This document shows positions 15,211-22,621 of a stretch of 23,132 bases of DNA, piece after piece; position 1 is the first letter of the stretch; each line of letters starts with the position of its first letter. Both the position numbers and the translations under genes were made by a program. Under the pieces are notes generated by a model that was given only the letters and a program-made list of their open reading frames with translations, did not search any database and was not told the origin of the DNA. This DNA is from Cupriavidus sp. Its GTDB lineage: Bacteria; Pseudomonadota; Gammaproteobacteria; Burkholderiales; Burkholderiaceae. Where the stretch lies: assembly GCA_013362725.1 (NCBI GenBank), contig JABFVP010000636.1, forward strand, positions 1-23,132, in the 5' to 3' direction.

Positions 15211-16413
15211 ATGTCTTTCCGATCCGGGGTCAACGGCCGGCTTGCCGGCCTGCTGGTGGCGTGCGCCATCGGCACCGGCGGCGCGTCCTGCGCCGCCTTG
15301 GCGGCGAACGCCGCAGCCACTACTGCCACATCCGAGCAAGGCGTCACCGCCGACACCATCCTGCTGGGCCAGTCCGCCGCGCTGACCGGCCCGACCGCCG
15401 TACTCGGCAAGCAGATGAACTCGGGCGCGCGGCTGTACTTCGACCATATCAACCAGCAGGGCGGCATCCACGGGCGCAAGATCCGGCTCGAGGCGCTGGA
15501 CGACTATTACGAACCCGAACCGGCGGCCAAGAACACGAAGAAGCTGATCGAAGAGGATCGCGTCTTCGCCCTGTTCGGCTATGTCGGCACGCCCACCAGC
15601 CAGGCCGCGCTGCCGCTGGCGATCCAGGCCAGGGTGCCGTTCTTCGGTCCGTACACCGGCGCGCAGTCGCTGCGCGAGCCGCGCAGCCGCTATGTGTTCC
15701 ATGTGCGCGCCGGCTACAACGAGGAAACCGCGGCCATCCTGCGCCAGATCCAGACCACCGGGCTCAAGCGCGTGGCCGTGGTCTACAACGAGGATGCCTA
15801 CGGCAAGGCCGGCCTGGACGGGCTCGAGCGCGCGCTCAAGGCCGCGCCCGACAGCGGCGTGCAGATCGTCGCGCGCGAGCCCGTGGTGCGCAACACGACC
15901 GAGATCGGCGACGCCATGCAGGGCTCGATGAAGGCGAAGCCCGACGCGGTGGTGATGATCAGCGCCTACCGCACCGCCGGCGCGTTCGTGAAGGAAGCGC
16001 TGCGCCGAGGCTACAACGGCCAGTTCTACAACGTCTCCTTCGTCGGCACGCAAGCGCTGGCCAACGTGGTCGGCGCGCAGGGCAGCGGCGTGATCATCTC
16101 GCAGGTGATGCCGCACCCGGGCAATGCCACGCTGCCGATCGTGCGCGAATACCTGCGGCTGCTGCAGGCCGCGGGCAGGCCCAGCGAATTCGACTACGCC
16201 AGCATCGAAGGCTTCATCGCCGCCAAGACCTTCACCGAAGGCCTGCGCCGCGCGGGCAAGGACCTGACGCGCGAGAAGCTGGTGACCGCATTGGAATCGA
16301 TGCGCAACTACGACCTGGGCGGCTTTATCGTCAACTTCACGCCGGATAACCATGTCGGCTCGAAGTTCGTGGAGATGACGATCATCAATTCGAAGGGGCA
16401 GGTGATTCGCTGA
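15211..16413 (+). CDS. ABC transporter substrate-binding protein, branched-chain amino acid type
   Basis: This is a periplasmic type-1 binding protein of the LivJ/LivK-like family (Peripla_BP_6), whose members bind amino acids, amides or aromatic acids. The 400-residue precursor has a signal peptide (cleavage probably after ALA at about 31) and the family blocks ILLGQSAALTGPTAVLGKQM (50-69), YFDHINQQGGIHGRKI, FALFGYVGTPTSQAALPL, VAVVYNEDAYGKAGLDGL and a C-terminal VEMTIINSKGQVIR. A lipobox-like LVAC at 15-18 is a less likely alternative processing site. The frame is open far upstream, but the ATG at 15211 begins a proper signal peptide and the extension is only antisense to the molybdoenzyme gene. 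No cognate permease or ATPase gene is adjacent, so it is an orphan receptor here. Confidence 0.92.
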   Translation: MSFRSGVNGRLAGLLVACAIGTGGASCAALAANAAATTATSEQGVTADTILLGQSAALTGPTAVLGKQMNSGARLYFDHINQQGGIHGRKIRLEALDDYYEPEPAAKNTKKLIEEDRVFALFGYVGTPTSQAALPLAIQARVPFFGPYTGAQSLREPRSRYVFHVRAGYNEETAAILRQIQTTGLKRVAVVYNEDAYGKAGLDGLERALKAAPDSGVQIVAREPVVRNTTEIGDAMQGSMKAKPDAVVMISAYRTAGAFVKEALRRGYNGQFYNVSFVGTQALANVVGAQGSGVIISQVMPHPGNATLPIVREYLRLLQAAGRPSEFDYASIEGFIAAKTFTEGLRRAGKDLTREKLVTALESMRNYDLGGFIVNFTPDNHVGSKFVEMTIINSKGQVIR

Positions 16414-16590
16414 GGCGCTCAACCTGAGCCCAGGGAATTCTCCCCTCTCCCGCTTGCGGGAGAGGGGCCGGGGGAGAGGGCAGGCGCACGGCAAGCATGT
16501 TGACGCCTCGCTTCGTGGAGGCTCCTGCCCTCTCTCCCGCCCCTCTCCCATAAATGGGAGAGGGGAGCAAACCAACGCCAGTTGAGCGCC
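16414..16590. repeat. Nested palindromic (MITE/REP-like) element with 10-bp terminal inverted repeats
   Basis: The element is bounded by GGCGCTCAAC (16414-16423) and its exact complement GTTGAGCGCC (16581-16590). Inside are two hairpins with 12-bp perfect stems: CCCCTCTCCCGC with its complement (16442-16467) and CCCCTCTCCCAT with its complement (16540-16565). Between them GGGGGAGAGGGCAGG (16470-16484) pairs with CCTGCCCTCTCTCCC (16524-16538) with one mismatch, and GCCTC/GAGGC (16505-16522) forms the tip. It abuts the stop codons of both flanking convergent genes. I saw no target-site duplication and no second copy in the window. It resembles dispersed CCCCTCTCCC repeats of beta-proteobacterial genomes (from memory) and probably also terminates transcription both ways. 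Confidence 0.8.
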
Positions 16591-17652
16591 CTACTTCATG
16601 TCATTCAAATGGCATGCCGAGAACCGCAGCGGCGCAATCTCCTTGAGCAGCGGCTGCTCTTCGCGGCAACGCGGCATCGCGTGCGGGCAGCGCGGATGGA
16701 AATGGCAGCCGCTCGGCGGGTGCAGCGGCGACGGGATCTCGCCGCGGATCGCGACGTAGGTCTTGCGCGCCACCTCCAGCTTGGGCGCTTCCGCCAGCAG
16801 CGCCTGCGTATAGGGATGGTTGGGCGCGGCGAACACGTCCTCGGTCGGCGCGGATTCGACCACCCGCCCCAGGTACATGATCACCACCCGGTCGCTGATG
16901 TGCTTGACCACGCCCAGGTCGTGGCTGATGAACAGGTAGGTCAGGTTCAGCTCTTCGCGCAGGCGCATGAACAGGTTCAGCACCTGGGCCTGGATCGACA
17001 CGTCTAGCGCCGCCACCGATTCGTCGCACACCAGGAACTCGGGCTTCACCGCGAGCGCGCGCGCAATGCCGATGCGCGCGCGCTGCCCGCCGGAGAACTG
17101 GTGCGGGAAGCGGCGCAACACGGTCGGGTCCATGCCGACGCGCACCAGCATGTCCTCGACATAGCCCTTCTGCGCGCCGCGCCCGACCATGCCGTGCACC
17201 ACCGGCGCCTCGCCGACGATGTCTAGCACGCGCAGCCGCGGGTTCAGCGACGCATATGGGTCCTGGAAGATCATCTGGATCGCCAGCTGCTTCTCGCGGC
17301 GCTTGTCGGGCGGCAGGTGATCCAGGTTGGTGCCGCGCCACAGCCGTTCGCCCTCGGTCAGCGAATGCAGGCCCACGGCCATGCGGCCGAGCGTGGATTT
17401 GCCGCAGCCGGATTCACCGACCAGCCCCACCACCTCGCCGGCGGGGATGCTCAGGTCGACCCGGTCCACCGCGTGCACCACCTCTTCGCGCGCGTGCGCG
17501 CCGAACAGGTTGGCGATGCGCGCGGCGGCATCGAGCGACTTGACGAAGCGCTTGGACACGCCGCGCAGTTCGAGGATCGGCGCAGCGGGGGTGGCGCCTT
17601 CCGGTTCGGCCGGTTCGGTCATCGGGCGGGATTGCAGTGCAGTGGCGTTCAT
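16591..17652 (-). CDS. Peptide ABC transporter ATP-binding protein (DppF/OppF-like)
   Basis: This is the second ATPase of a Dpp/Opp-type importer, acting on the cytoplasmic face of the inner membrane. The 353-residue product has Walker A GESGCGKST at 79-87, Q-loop FQDPYASLNP near 129-138, signature FSGGQ at 186-190, Walker B FLVCDES at 206-212 and the H-loop histidine at 244. The usual DEP after Walker B is DES here. The C-terminal oligopeptide-transporter extension carries C316, C322, C329 and C347. The frame is open upstream to 18030, but the ATG at 17652 overlaps the stop of the partner ATPase gene (ATGA) and precedes the normal domain; a second ATG ten codons later is possible. It is the last gene of the operon, ending at the palindromic repeat. 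Confidence 0.93.
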   Translation of the reverse strand: MNATALQSRPMTEPAEPEGATPAAPILELRGVSKRFVKSLDAAARIANLFGAHAREEVVHAVDRVDLSIPAGEVVGLVGESGCGKSTLGRMAVGLHSLTEGERLWRGTNLDHLPPDKRREKQLAIQMIFQDPYASLNPRLRVLDIVGEAPVVHGMVGRGAQKGYVEDMLVRVGMDPTVLRRFPHQFSGGQRARIGIARALAVKPEFLVCDESVAALDVSIQAQVLNLFMRLREELNLTYLFISHDLGVVKHISDRVVIMYLGRVVESAPTEDVFAAPNHPYTQALLAEAPKLEVARKTYVAIRGEIPSPLHPPSGCHFHPRCPHAMPRCREEQPLLKEIAPLRFSACHLNDMK

Positions 17653-18647
17653 GCCGCCTCCTGGTTGGCGAGCACCGGATGGAAGCAGCGCAGGCGGCGC
17701 CCGTCCGCGGCGGTTTCCAGCGGGGGGTCGGTCTTGCAGGCCGCGGTCGCGTACGGACAGCGCTCGCGGAACGAACAGCCACCCGGCAGGTTCAGCAGCG
17801 ATGGCGTCATGCCCGGTATCTGCCGCAGCGGCGCGCCGCGCGGGTTGCGCGACGGCGCCGAGCTGATCAGCCCGTGCGTGTAGGGATGCTCGGGGCGCTC
17901 CAGCACCTGGCGCACGTCGCCCGCCTCGACGATCTTGCCGGCATACATCACGCACACGGTATCGGCCAGCCCCGCCACCACCGACAGATCGTGCGTGATC
18001 CAGATCAGCGCCGTGCCGGACTCGCGGCACAGGGTCTGCATCTCGTACAGGATCTGGCCCTGGATGGTGACGTCGAGCGCCGTGGTCGGCTCGTCGGCAA
18101 TGATCAGGTCCGGCTTGTTCAGCAACGCCGTGGCGATCGCCACGCGCTGGCGCATGCCGCCCGAGAACTGATGCGGATAGGCTTGCAGGCGCTCGTCCGG
18201 CGACGGTATGCCGACCCGCGCCAGCGCATTGCGCGCGCGCTCGCGCGCCACCGCCTTGCTCACGTTCTCATGCGCCAGCACCGCCTCGATCATCTGTGTA
18301 TCGATGCGCAGCACCGGGTTCAGCGTCATCATCGGATCCTGGAAAATCATGGCGATGCGGTTGCCGCGCACGTCACGCTGCTGCGCCGGCGTGAGCGCGC
18401 GCAGGTCGCGCGTGACGCCGTCGCGGCTGGTCAGCGCGATGCGGCCGTCGACGATCTTCCCGGGCGGATCGATCAGACCCATGATCGAATAGCCGGTCAT
18501 CGACTTGCCGGAGCCGGACTCGCCCACCAGCCCCATGATCTCGCCGCGGCCCACGGTGAAGGACACGTCGTCGACGGCCCGGGCGATGCCGCCGCGCGTA
18601 TAGAAATGCGTTTTCAGGTGTTCGACCACCAGCGTCGGTTGTGCCAT
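17649..18647 (-). CDS. Peptide ABC transporter ATP-binding protein (DppD/OppD-like)
   Basis: This is the first ATPase of the peptide importer. The 332-residue product has Walker A GESGSGKSM at 42-50, FQDPMMTLNP near 102-111, signature FSGGMRQR at 161-168, Walker B LIIADEP at 181-187 and the H-loop histidine at 219. The C-terminal extension carries C291, C297, C304 and C321 with almost the same spacing as in the neighbouring ATPase. A DppD from Thermoanaerobacter has been reported with a 4Fe-4S cluster in this region (from memory). A GGGAG lies upstream of the ATG. It is 12 bases after the permease gene and overlaps the second ATPase gene by four bases. Confidence 0.94.
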   Translation of the reverse strand: MAQPTLVVEHLKTHFYTRGGIARAVDDVSFTVGRGEIMGLVGESGSGKSMTGYSIMGLIDPPGKIVDGRIALTSRDGVTRDLRALTPAQQRDVRGNRIAMIFQDPMMTLNPVLRIDTQMIEAVLAHENVSKAVARERARNALARVGIPSPDERLQAYPHQFSGGMRQRVAIATALLNKPDLIIADEPTTALDVTIQGQILYEMQTLCRESGTALIWITHDLSVVAGLADTVCVMYAGKIVEAGDVRQVLERPEHPYTHGLISSAPSRNPRGAPLRQIPGMTPSLLNLPGGCSFRERCPYATAACKTDPPLETAADGRRLRCFHPVLANQEAA

Positions 18648-18659
18648 CTTGCGCTCCCG

Positions 18660-19592
18660 TTATTGCGTCTGCAGGCGCGGATTCAGCACATCGCGCAGCT
18701 GGTCGGCGACCAGGTTCATCGCCACGATGGTGACCACCAGCGCGATGCCCGGGAAGAAGCTGATCCAGTACTTGCCCGACAGCATGTACTGCTGGCCGTT
18801 GGAGATCAGCGAACCGAGCGACGGCTCGGTGATCGGCACCCCCAGCCCGAGGAACGACAGCGTCGCCTCCAGCGTGATCGCCGAGGCCACCTGCAGCGCC
18901 GCGATCACGATCAGCGGTGGCAGGCAGTTGGGCAGCAGGTGGCGGAACATGATGCGCGCGGGCGGCAGGCCCAGGCAGGTGGCGGCCTCGATGTACTCCT
19001 TGCGCCGTTCGACCAGCGCGGCACTGCGTGTGGTGCGCGCGTAGTAGGCCCACTGCACCGCCACCAGCGCGATCACGATATTGCCCAGCCCCGGGCGCAG
19101 GAAGGCCAGCAGGATCAGCGCCAGCAGGATCGGCGGAAACGACAGCTGCAGGTCCGCCACGCGCATGATGAAGGCCTCGGTGCGCCCGCCCAGGAAACCG
19201 GCCAGCAGCCCTAGCGTGGCGCCAAGCAGCAGCGCGATCAGGGTGCTGACCACGCCCACGCCGATGCTGATGCGCAGCCCGTACATCACCGCCGACAGGA
19301 TGTCGCGGCCCTGCTCGTCCGAGCCCAGCAGGAAGGTCATGCCGCTGCCGGCCTGCTCGCCCGGCGCCAGGCGCGCGTCGAGCACGTCCAGCGTGGCCAG
19401 GTCATACGGGTTCTGCGGCGCCAGCCACGGCGCGAAGATCGCGATCAGGATGATCGTCACCAGCGTGGCCAGCCCGGCCACGGCGATCTTGCTGGCGAAG
19501 AACTCGGCGGCAAAGCGCCGCCATGGGGATTGCTCGCGCGCCGCGGCGCGCGGCGGCGTCTTGTCTTCGGGTTCGACGGTTACTGCGGTCAT
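18660..19592 (-). CDS. Peptide ABC transporter permease (DppC-like)
   Basis: This is one of the two inner-membrane permease subunits. The 310-residue product has an N-terminal cytoplasmic stretch, a first membrane segment at about 37-55, the DppC/OppC extracytoplasmic block ending in FLLGSDEQGRDILSAVMYG, further membrane segments, and the EAA loop EAATCLGLPPARIMFRHLLP that contacts the ATPases. The C-terminal QLRDVLNPRLQTQ is typical of DppC proteins. It begins 3 bases after the stop of the partner permease gene, so the two are probably translated together. Confidence 0.94.
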   Translation of the reverse strand: MTAVTVEPEDKTPPRAAAREQSPWRRFAAEFFASKIAVAGLATLVTIILIAIFAPWLAPQNPYDLATLDVLDARLAPGEQAGSGMTFLLGSDEQGRDILSAVMYGLRISIGVGVVSTLIALLLGATLGLLAGFLGGRTEAFIMRVADLQLSFPPILLALILLAFLRPGLGNIVIALVAVQWAYYARTTRSAALVERRKEYIEAATCLGLPPARIMFRHLLPNCLPPLIVIAALQVASAITLEATLSFLGLGVPITEPSLGSLISNGQQYMLSGKYWISFFPGIALVVTIVAMNLVADQLRDVLNPRLQTQ

Positions 19593-19595
19593 GGC

Positions 19596-20573
19596 TCAGC
19601 CCTTGTTGTCGGCAATGCGCACGCGCGGATCGAGCATGCTGTAGATGATGTCCACCACCAGGTTGATCAGGATAAACAGCGTCACGATCACCATCAGGTA
19701 GGCGACGATCACCGGCCGGTCCAGCAGCTGGATCGAGTCGATGATGAGCTTGCCCATGCCGGGCCAGGCAAAGATGGTCTCGGTCACGATCGCAAAGGCG
19801 ATGATCGAGCCGAACTGCAGCGCGATCACGGTGACGATGGGAATCAGGATGTTCTTCAGCACATGCACGCCGACGATGCGGGTGTTGGACAGCCCCTTGG
19901 CGCGCGCGAACTTGACGTAGTCCTGCAGCATCGCCTCCTGCGTGCCGGCGCGCGTGAGCCGGATCACCATGGCGATGTTGAGCAGCGACAGCGTCACCGC
20001 CGGCAGGATCAGGTGGCGGATGCCGTCCGCGGTCAGGAAGCTGAGCGGGATGCCCAGCACGCGCACGGTCTCGCCGCGGCCGTTGGACGGCAGCCAGCCC
20101 AGCTGCACCGCGAACACCATGATCAGCATCAGCCCGACCCAGAAGGTGGGCAGCGAGAAGCCCAGGATCGACACCGTCATGATCGACTTGCCGGCAATGC
20201 CCTTGGGCCGCAGCCCGGCCCACAGGCCCAGCGGGATGCCCAGCACGATCGCCAGCAGGATCGCGCAGACCGCCAGCTCCATGGTCGCGGGCATGCGCTC
20301 GAAGATCAGCTTGAGCGCCGGCGTGCCATGCGCGAACGAAGTACCCAGGTTGCCTTGCAGCGCGTTCTGCAGAAAGACCCAGTATTGCTCCCACAGCGGC
20401 TTGTCCAGGCCCAGCGCCGCGATGGTGCGCTTGATGTCCTCCTGGTCGGCCTGCGGGTTGATCAGGATGTCGACGGGATTGCCGATGGCAAAGACGCCGA
20501 GGAAAACCAGCAGCGACATGACGAAGAGCACGACCACGCTCTGCATCAGGCGCCGGATGATAAAGACCAGCAT
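19596..20573 (-). CDS. Peptide ABC transporter permease (DppB-like)
   Basis: This is the second permease subunit. The 325-residue product starts with the classic DppB N-terminus MLVFIIRRLMQSVVVLFVMS and a membrane segment at about 10-30, followed by LGLDKPLWEQYWVFL and GNLGTSF, more membrane segments, an EAA-type loop (YVKFARAKGLSNTRIVGVHV), and the ending DIIYSMLDPRVR. The frame is open 12 codons further upstream (start at 20609), but the ATG at 20573 matches family length; AGGAT lies about 14 bases before it, so the ribosome site is not decisive. A 138-base gap separates it from the binding-protein gene, larger than the other operon gaps. Confidence 0.94.
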   Translation of the reverse strand: MLVFIIRRLMQSVVVLFVMSLLVFLGVFAIGNPVDILINPQADQEDIKRTIAALGLDKPLWEQYWVFLQNALQGNLGTSFAHGTPALKLIFERMPATMELAVCAILLAIVLGIPLGLWAGLRPKGIAGKSIMTVSILGFSLPTFWVGLMLIMVFAVQLGWLPSNGRGETVRVLGIPLSFLTADGIRHLILPAVTLSLLNIAMVIRLTRAGTQEAMLQDYVKFARAKGLSNTRIVGVHVLKNILIPIVTVIALQFGSIIAFAIVTETIFAWPGMGKLIIDSIQLLDRPVIVAYLMVIVTLFILINLVVDIIYSMLDPRVRIADNKG

Positions 20574-20711
20574 ATTCGGACCACTATCCTTTCGCGCGGG
20601 AATGCGCACGCCGCCCGGGAGCGCGTGGCGCTTCCAGGCGGCGCGGCAGCCATGCGCGGCACCGCGAACTCAGCAGCAGGCAGCCTGCCGGGGCTTGGCT
20701 TGGGGCTTGAC
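20574..20711 (-). other. Binding-protein/permease intergenic spacer with repeats
   Basis: In the operon direction the spacer begins with CAAGCCCC copies (20709-20702 and 20697-20690); a third copy (20724-20717) lies in the last codons of the binding-protein gene. A GCAGGC-T-GCCTGC inverted repeat (20688-20676) follows. A hairpin in this place could reduce read-through or protect the upstream mRNA, a common arrangement that makes binding protein in excess over permeases. Confidence 0.4.
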
Positions 20712-22298
20712 TTACTGGGGCTTGAAGTTATGCGCGTAGGTGCGCTCGTCGGTGCGCGGCACGTAGACGATGCCCTTCTGCGTGGCCCAGGTGGTCACCT
20801 GCTGGTGGATCGGGATGATACCGCCATCGTTGATCGCGATCGCGGTGGCTTCCTGCAGCAGCTTGGAGCGCTCGGTGTCGTCCACCGTCGACAGCGCCTT
20901 TTCCAGCACCACGTCCATCTTCGGGTTGCAGTATTCGCCCCAGTTGGTGGTGCCGAAGCCCTTCTTGCTGTCCTCGCACGCCAGCAGCGCGCGCAGCGGC
21001 GAGCTGACTTCGCCGGTCTGCGCGCCCCAGCCCAGCAGGCCGAACGACCACTCGTGCTTGATGCCCTTGGACGAGTACGTCGCCATCGGCATGCCCTCGA
21101 CCTTGGTCGCGATGCCGATGCGGGTCAGGTTCTGCGCGATGGTCTGCGCGATTTTCTCGTCGTTGACGTAGCGGTTGTTGGGCGTGTGCAGCGTCACGCC
21201 GAAGCCATTGGGGAAGCCGGCCTCGGCCAGCAGCTTCTTGGCGCCCTCGGGGTCGTACTTGACCGTCTTCAGGTTGGGGTTGTAGCCGAACAGCGTGGGC
21301 GGCACCAGGTTGTTGGTCGGCTCGGACAGGCCTTCCATCAGCCGGTCCTTGATGCCCTGCCGGTTGATCGCCATGCTGATGGCATTGCGCACGCGCGTGT
21401 CCTTCAGCGGGTTCTTGTCCAGCGGCGCGCCTTCCTTGGTGGTGACGTAAGGCGACTTGTCGCGCTTGGCATCGAAGTACAGGTAGATCACGCGGTGCGA
21501 GATCTTCGAGAAGAACGCCAGCTTGGGATCCTTGCGCACCTTGGGCAGGTCAGGCGTGGGCACGTTCTCGATGGCCTGCACGTCGCCCGACAGCAGCGCC
21601 GCCAGGCGCGTCGCCGGGTTGGGAATAAAGCGCAGCGTGACCTTGTCCCAGGCCGGCTTGTTGCCCCAGTAATCGTTGTTGCGCACCAGCTCGACCCGGT
21701 CGTCGCGCGCATAGCTGACGAACTTGAACGGGCCGGTGCCGATCATGCCCTTGCCCTGCGCGAAGTCATCCGAGCTCAGCCCCTGCGTGGCCTTCTTCTG
21801 CACGATGAAGATCGAGGTCAGGTCGTTCAGCATCAGCGGATACGGCTGGCTGGTGGAGAGCTGGATGGTGTGTTTGTCGATGATCTTCTTGTTGACGATC
21901 GCCTTGGTGTAGACGTCGAACTTGCCCGGGCTGTTCTGGATCGTGGCGGGGCGGTCGAGCGACCAGATCACGTCCTCGGCCGTCAGTTCCGAGCCGTCGT
22001 GGAATTTCACGCCCTTGCGGATCTTGAATTCCCAGGTCAGGTCGTTGACCAGCTTCCACGACTCGGCCAGGCCCGGGATGATGCGGCTGTCCGGGTCCAT
22101 CTTGGTCAGCGAGTCGAAGATATGCTCGGAAACGTTGATGTTGGAGAACAGGTTGTAGAAGTGCGGATCCATCGAGGTCGGCGGCGAACTCATGGCCAGT
22201 TTGAGGTCCGCGGCCTGGGCGGTGCCGGCCAGCGCGAGGCCAAGGGCCCCCGCTGCCGCCACCGCGCCAATTGCCTTCTTGAAAGTGCGAAGGGACAT
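20712..22298 (-). CDS. Peptide ABC transporter substrate-binding protein (DppA/OppA type)
   Basis: This is a periplasmic family-5 solute-binding protein that captures peptides or similar ligands for the downstream permease. The 528-residue precursor has a signal peptide ending GTAQA at about 29, then ADLKLAMSSPPTSMDPHFYN (the start of the mature domain), ESWKLVNDLTWEFKIRKGVKFHDG split across about 79-102 and typical of the family, GTGPFKFVSYARDD, and C-terminal INDGGIIPIHQQ. A GGGAGA ribosome site precedes the ATG. It is the first gene of the five-gene operon and divergent from the amidohydrolase. The bound solute is unknown; dipeptides, glutathione and opine-like compounds are all known for the family. 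Confidence 0.94.
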   Translation of the reverse strand: MSLRTFKKAIGAVAAAGALGLALAGTAQAADLKLAMSSPPTSMDPHFYNLFSNINVSEHIFDSLTKMDPDSRIIPGLAESWKLVNDLTWEFKIRKGVKFHDGSELTAEDVIWSLDRPATIQNSPGKFDVYTKAIVNKKIIDKHTIQLSTSQPYPLMLNDLTSIFIVQKKATQGLSSDDFAQGKGMIGTGPFKFVSYARDDRVELVRNNDYWGNKPAWDKVTLRFIPNPATRLAALLSGDVQAIENVPTPDLPKVRKDPKLAFFSKISHRVIYLYFDAKRDKSPYVTTKEGAPLDKNPLKDTRVRNAISMAINRQGIKDRLMEGLSEPTNNLVPPTLFGYNPNLKTVKYDPEGAKKLLAEAGFPNGFGVTLHTPNNRYVNDEKIAQTIAQNLTRIGIATKVEGMPMATYSSKGIKHEWSFGLLGWGAQTGEVSSPLRALLACEDSKKGFGTTNWGEYCNPKMDVVLEKALSTVDDTERSKLLQEATAIAINDGGIIPIHQQVTTWATQKGIVYVPRTDERTYAHNFKPQ

Positions 22299-22621
22299 CG
22301 CGCAATTCTCCCGGTAGGAAGTGAAGCAGACGTTTTAGGATCGGCAATGCGCGCGCGCAGCGGGTCACGAGCGGCGCTGCTTTTTGGTGCGATGGAGCAT
22401 CACAAAGCGACGGTATTGCCGGCCGGGCACTTCAAGCATGAACTGTTCCAGCAGTGCACATGACAGGGCAATGCGGGGAAACCCACCCGCGCCGGCATAT
22501 TGCACTGCGCCAAGACGGCGAGTGCGCAGCAAATCGCCGCGTTTTGGCGCTTTGGCAACAGGCATCGTATGATCCCGGTATCCTATTGCTAACGCCTTCG
22601 ACCCCAAGGCCGCCCGGCATC
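22299..22621. other. Divergent intergenic region, peptide-binding protein/amidohydrolase
   Basis: This 323-base gap lies between two divergent genes. Apart from the candidate plus-strand promoter at 22544-22573 I see no convincing element. An open frame of 80 codons on the minus strand (22365-22607) has no recognisable domain or ribosome site and was not called. The minus-strand promoter of the transporter operon must lie here but I could not place it. Confidence 0.4.
22544..22573 (+). promoter_or_regulatory. Candidate promoter of the amidohydrolase gene
   Basis: TTGGCG (22544-22549) and TATGAT (22568-22573) are separated by 18 bases, matching four and five of six consensus positions. A transcript would start near 22580, about 40 bases before the ATG. 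The call rests on sequence similarity only. Confidence 0.4.

Noticed and set aside
16442..16565. Possible CRISPR repeats, because of the recurring CCCCTCTCCC core
   Set aside because: Only a few copies in alternating orientation, each forming hairpins, with no regular spacers; it is a palindromic repeat.
19530..22463. Plus-strand open frame of 977 codons antisense to the peptide transporter genes
   Set aside because: Its composition (His, Arg, Asp, Val, Gln-rich) is typical of an antisense shadow; the minus-strand genes have signal peptide, permease and binding-protein motifs.
22365..22607. Minus-strand 80-codon frame in the gap before the amidohydrolase
   Set aside because: No recognised domain, no clear ribosome site, and it covers the likely promoter region of the divergent genes. 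Conservation in relatives would be needed to revive it.
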